From Symmachiella macrocystis (GTDB lineage: Bacteria > Planctomycetota > Planctomycetia > Planctomycetales > Planctomycetaceae), in contig NZ_SJPP01000002.1 of the NCBI RefSeq assembly GCF_007860075.1, positions 744,001 to 808,000 of the forward strand: DNA of 64,000 nucleotides, given 5' to 3'. The notes below the pieces were generated by a model. It was not told the DNA's origin and searched no databases. It saw only the letters and a program-made list of their open reading frames with translations. The position numbers were made by a program, and so were the translations under genes. Positions 63,501 to 64,000 of this stretch are shown here, piece after piece; position 1 is the first letter of the stretch, and each line of letters starts with the position of its first letter.

Positions 63501-64000
63501 GGATAGCGACGATCACAACCTGCCAGTCATGGACTGGTATGGCATCGAGCCGTTGGTCACAGCGGATACGGACCGGGCGATGGAATTGGCGGCGGCGACG
63601 AAAATTCCGACCGTGAAGCATTTCATCATCCGCCGGGCAGCGTCGGAGAATGGGAGTATGGGAGCAGTCACTCAGCTACTGGCAAAAACCGCAGATGCGT
63701 CGACCCAGAAATTGATTCTGGGCGAAATGCTGAAAGCGTTTCAGGGACGGGTAAATATTCCCATGCCTGAATCGTGGAAGCCCGCCTATGACCGGTTGTC
63801 GAAAAGCCCTGATCAAACCGTCCTTGACCGAGCGGACCAGGTGGCAGTCGTGCTAGGGGACCAGCGGATCTTCCCACGGATGCGCCAACAACTAGTTGAT
63901 CCCCAAGCAACTTTAGAAAAACGCCAACAGGCACTGGCCATTCTTGTGCGTGGTCGCGACCAACAGGCGGCGGATGCGTTTCAGGCGGTGCTTGGCGAGC
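60589..64000 (+). CDS. FG-GAP / PVC-type dehydrogenase fusion protein, truncated by window edge
   Basis: An open frame of at least 1137 codons that starts at an ATG at 60589 (GGGAGAG ribosome site) and runs past the right edge. A signal peptide (SLVGAALLCVATVNLATA) is followed by six FG-GAP/VCBS-like units with calcium-type loops (DINGDGTND, DFNGDKQPD, DINGDGRAD, DVDGDGDND, DMNGDGLKD, DVNHDNLPD; residues ~50-410). From ~residue 445 the PVC membrane-bound dehydrogenase propeller begins (VPEGFSVKLAAGEP, RVWVAEAHTYPV). A helical HEAT-like part follows from ~830. The C-terminal CxxCH, if present, lies outside the window. It is a relative of the gene at 28125-31175 with an added FG-GAP module, probably for surface contact or metal binding. 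Confidence 0.85.
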   Translation, partial: MLVGFERWGLRSHSLVGAALLCVATVNLATADDYRLDRFQTVPLTDVYFSEGISFGDINGDGTNDIVYGPYWFSGPDFKTKHEIYSAQPQPRERYADNFFSWVHDFNGDKQPDVFVVGFPGTPASVYENPGPQNLDQLWTKHEVFDQVSNESPQFVDIVGDERPELICTHDGYFGYAVIDWQRPFAKWTFHKISEKVTPGPFSHGLGVGDINGDGRADVLTKDGWFAQPPKLKGDPLWTFHPAKFSGPGGADMFAYDVDGDGDNDVITSLEAHAYGLAWFEQVKEKGQITFERHLIMGREPDENRYGLVFTELHTVNLADMNGDGLKDIVTGKTYWSHHEQSPLWDAGAVVYWFELVRNPDGTVNWIPHKAADDTGVGRQVVVGDVNHDNLPDIVVGGMQGAHALLHEQQTVDKQTYSDAQPQEIKRLAAGLSPEEAAAHMTVPEGFSVKLAAGEPQVHQPVAFAIDPRGRVWVAEAHTYPVRAPEGQGKDKIIILEDTTGDGVLDSRKVFIEGLNLVSGMEVGFGGVWVGAAPYLMFIPDTDGDDVPDDEPQILLDGFGYRDTHETLNAFIWGPDGWLYGCHGVFTYSNVGKPGTADEDRVPLNAGVWRYHPTRHEFEVFAWGTSNPWGLDFNDRGQAFITACVIPHLWHMIQGGRYQRQGGQHFNPHIYSNIQTIAKHRHYVGNIRDHAWWGKEPDVPQDTLAAGGGHAHCGAMIYLGDNWPDKYRNQIFMHNIHGNRMNNDALQRAGSGYVGDRAPDLMLANDKWFRGINMKYGPDGSVYVIDWYDRNACHRTNPEIWDRTNGRVYNISYGKPEWDHRDLRTLSDLDLVELHNRENEWYPRTARRILQQRASERNLDAGVRKALFAILESTNDVALKLRAIWTLHVIGELTEEDLQKFMQNDDEYIRGWAIQLGLENRQVSPRILSQMADMATSDPSAVVRLYLASALQRLPLEQRWPIARSLVQHAEDSDDHNLPVMDWYGIEPLVTADTDRAMELAAATKIPTVKHFIIRRAASENGSMGAVTQLLAKTADASTQKLILGEMLKAFQGRVNIPMPESWKPAYDRLSKSPDQTVLDRADQVAVVLGDQRIFPRMRQQLVDPQATLEKRQQALAILVRGRDQQAADAFQAVLGE

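Noticed and set aside
1-64000. CRISPR array, integrase, transposase or prophage genes
   Set aside because: No regularly spaced repeats and no mobile-element proteins were seen. The palindromic elements are short and lack an encoded transposase here.

Overview
The window reads as chromosomal DNA of a planctomycete, most likely of the order Planctomycetales. The evidence is the gene content: a DUF1501 Tat protein, a DUF1080 protein, PVC-type membrane-bound dehydrogenases with a CxxCH haem site and HEAT repeats, secreted alpha/beta hydrolases, Tat-exported sugar isomerase-like and sialidase-like proteins, WD40 propeller proteins, and many orphan secreted proteins. Base composition is moderately GC-rich. 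Long antisense shadow ORFs are common and were discarded. No rRNA, tRNA, CRISPR array, insertion sequence, integrase or phage gene was recognised. This is core and lineage-specific chromosome, not an island.

Layout. 1-7.7 kb (all minus): a divergent enolase, a TPR protein, an APH-fold kinase, a zinc-ribbon protein with two L7/L12-type repeats, a gamma-carbonic anhydrase-like protein, an amidohydrolase and a large secreted orphan. 7.9-15.6 kb: a Tat-exported sialidase-like protein, an ABC ATPase, a tail-specific protease, a degenerate GGDEF protein and a secreted orphan. 16-24 kb: DUF1501 protein, sodium/solute symporter, ferredoxin-NADP reductase, TlpA-like thioredoxin, esterase, YggS and an enoyl-CoA hydratase family enzyme. 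24-31 kb: a lipoprotein, a 14-repeat WD40 protein, a DUF1080 protein and a giant PVC-type cytochrome/dehydrogenase. 31-40 kb: leucyl aminopeptidase, a cytochrome P450 / hydroxyacid-oxoacid transhydrogenase / alpha-beta hydrolase cluster, an RluA pseudouridine synthase, CheX and SthA. 40.6-44.1 kb: two tandem membrane-anchored SPFH proteins with unusual N-terminal repeats. 44-52 kb: a GlcD-type FAD oxidase, RNase R and the sdhCAB operon with a readable sigma-70 promoter. 52-64 kb: thiO, a Gfo/Idh/MocA oxidoreductase and a small membrane protein in one coupled unit, an SDR, a Tat-exported TIM-barrel protein, an esterase, two tandem mini-HTH proteins, an SMP-30 family protein, a tiny lipoprotein, and a giant FG-GAP/PVC dehydrogenase that runs off the right edge.

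Functional themes. Central carbon and redox metabolism are represented by enolase-like, SDH, SthA, FNR, HOT and GlcD-type proteins. Extracytoplasmic carbohydrate degradation typical of planctomycetes is represented by DUF1080, PVC dehydrogenases, esterases and the sialidase-like protein. The most unusual items are the tandem SPFH pair with three GRY repeats each, whose architecture is reminiscent of major vault protein; the enolase with two altered active-site positions; the P450-HOT-hydrolase cluster; the L7/L12-repeat membrane protein; and the tandem mini-HTH genes. Several gene ends carry short palindromic repeat families, some present in more than one copy.
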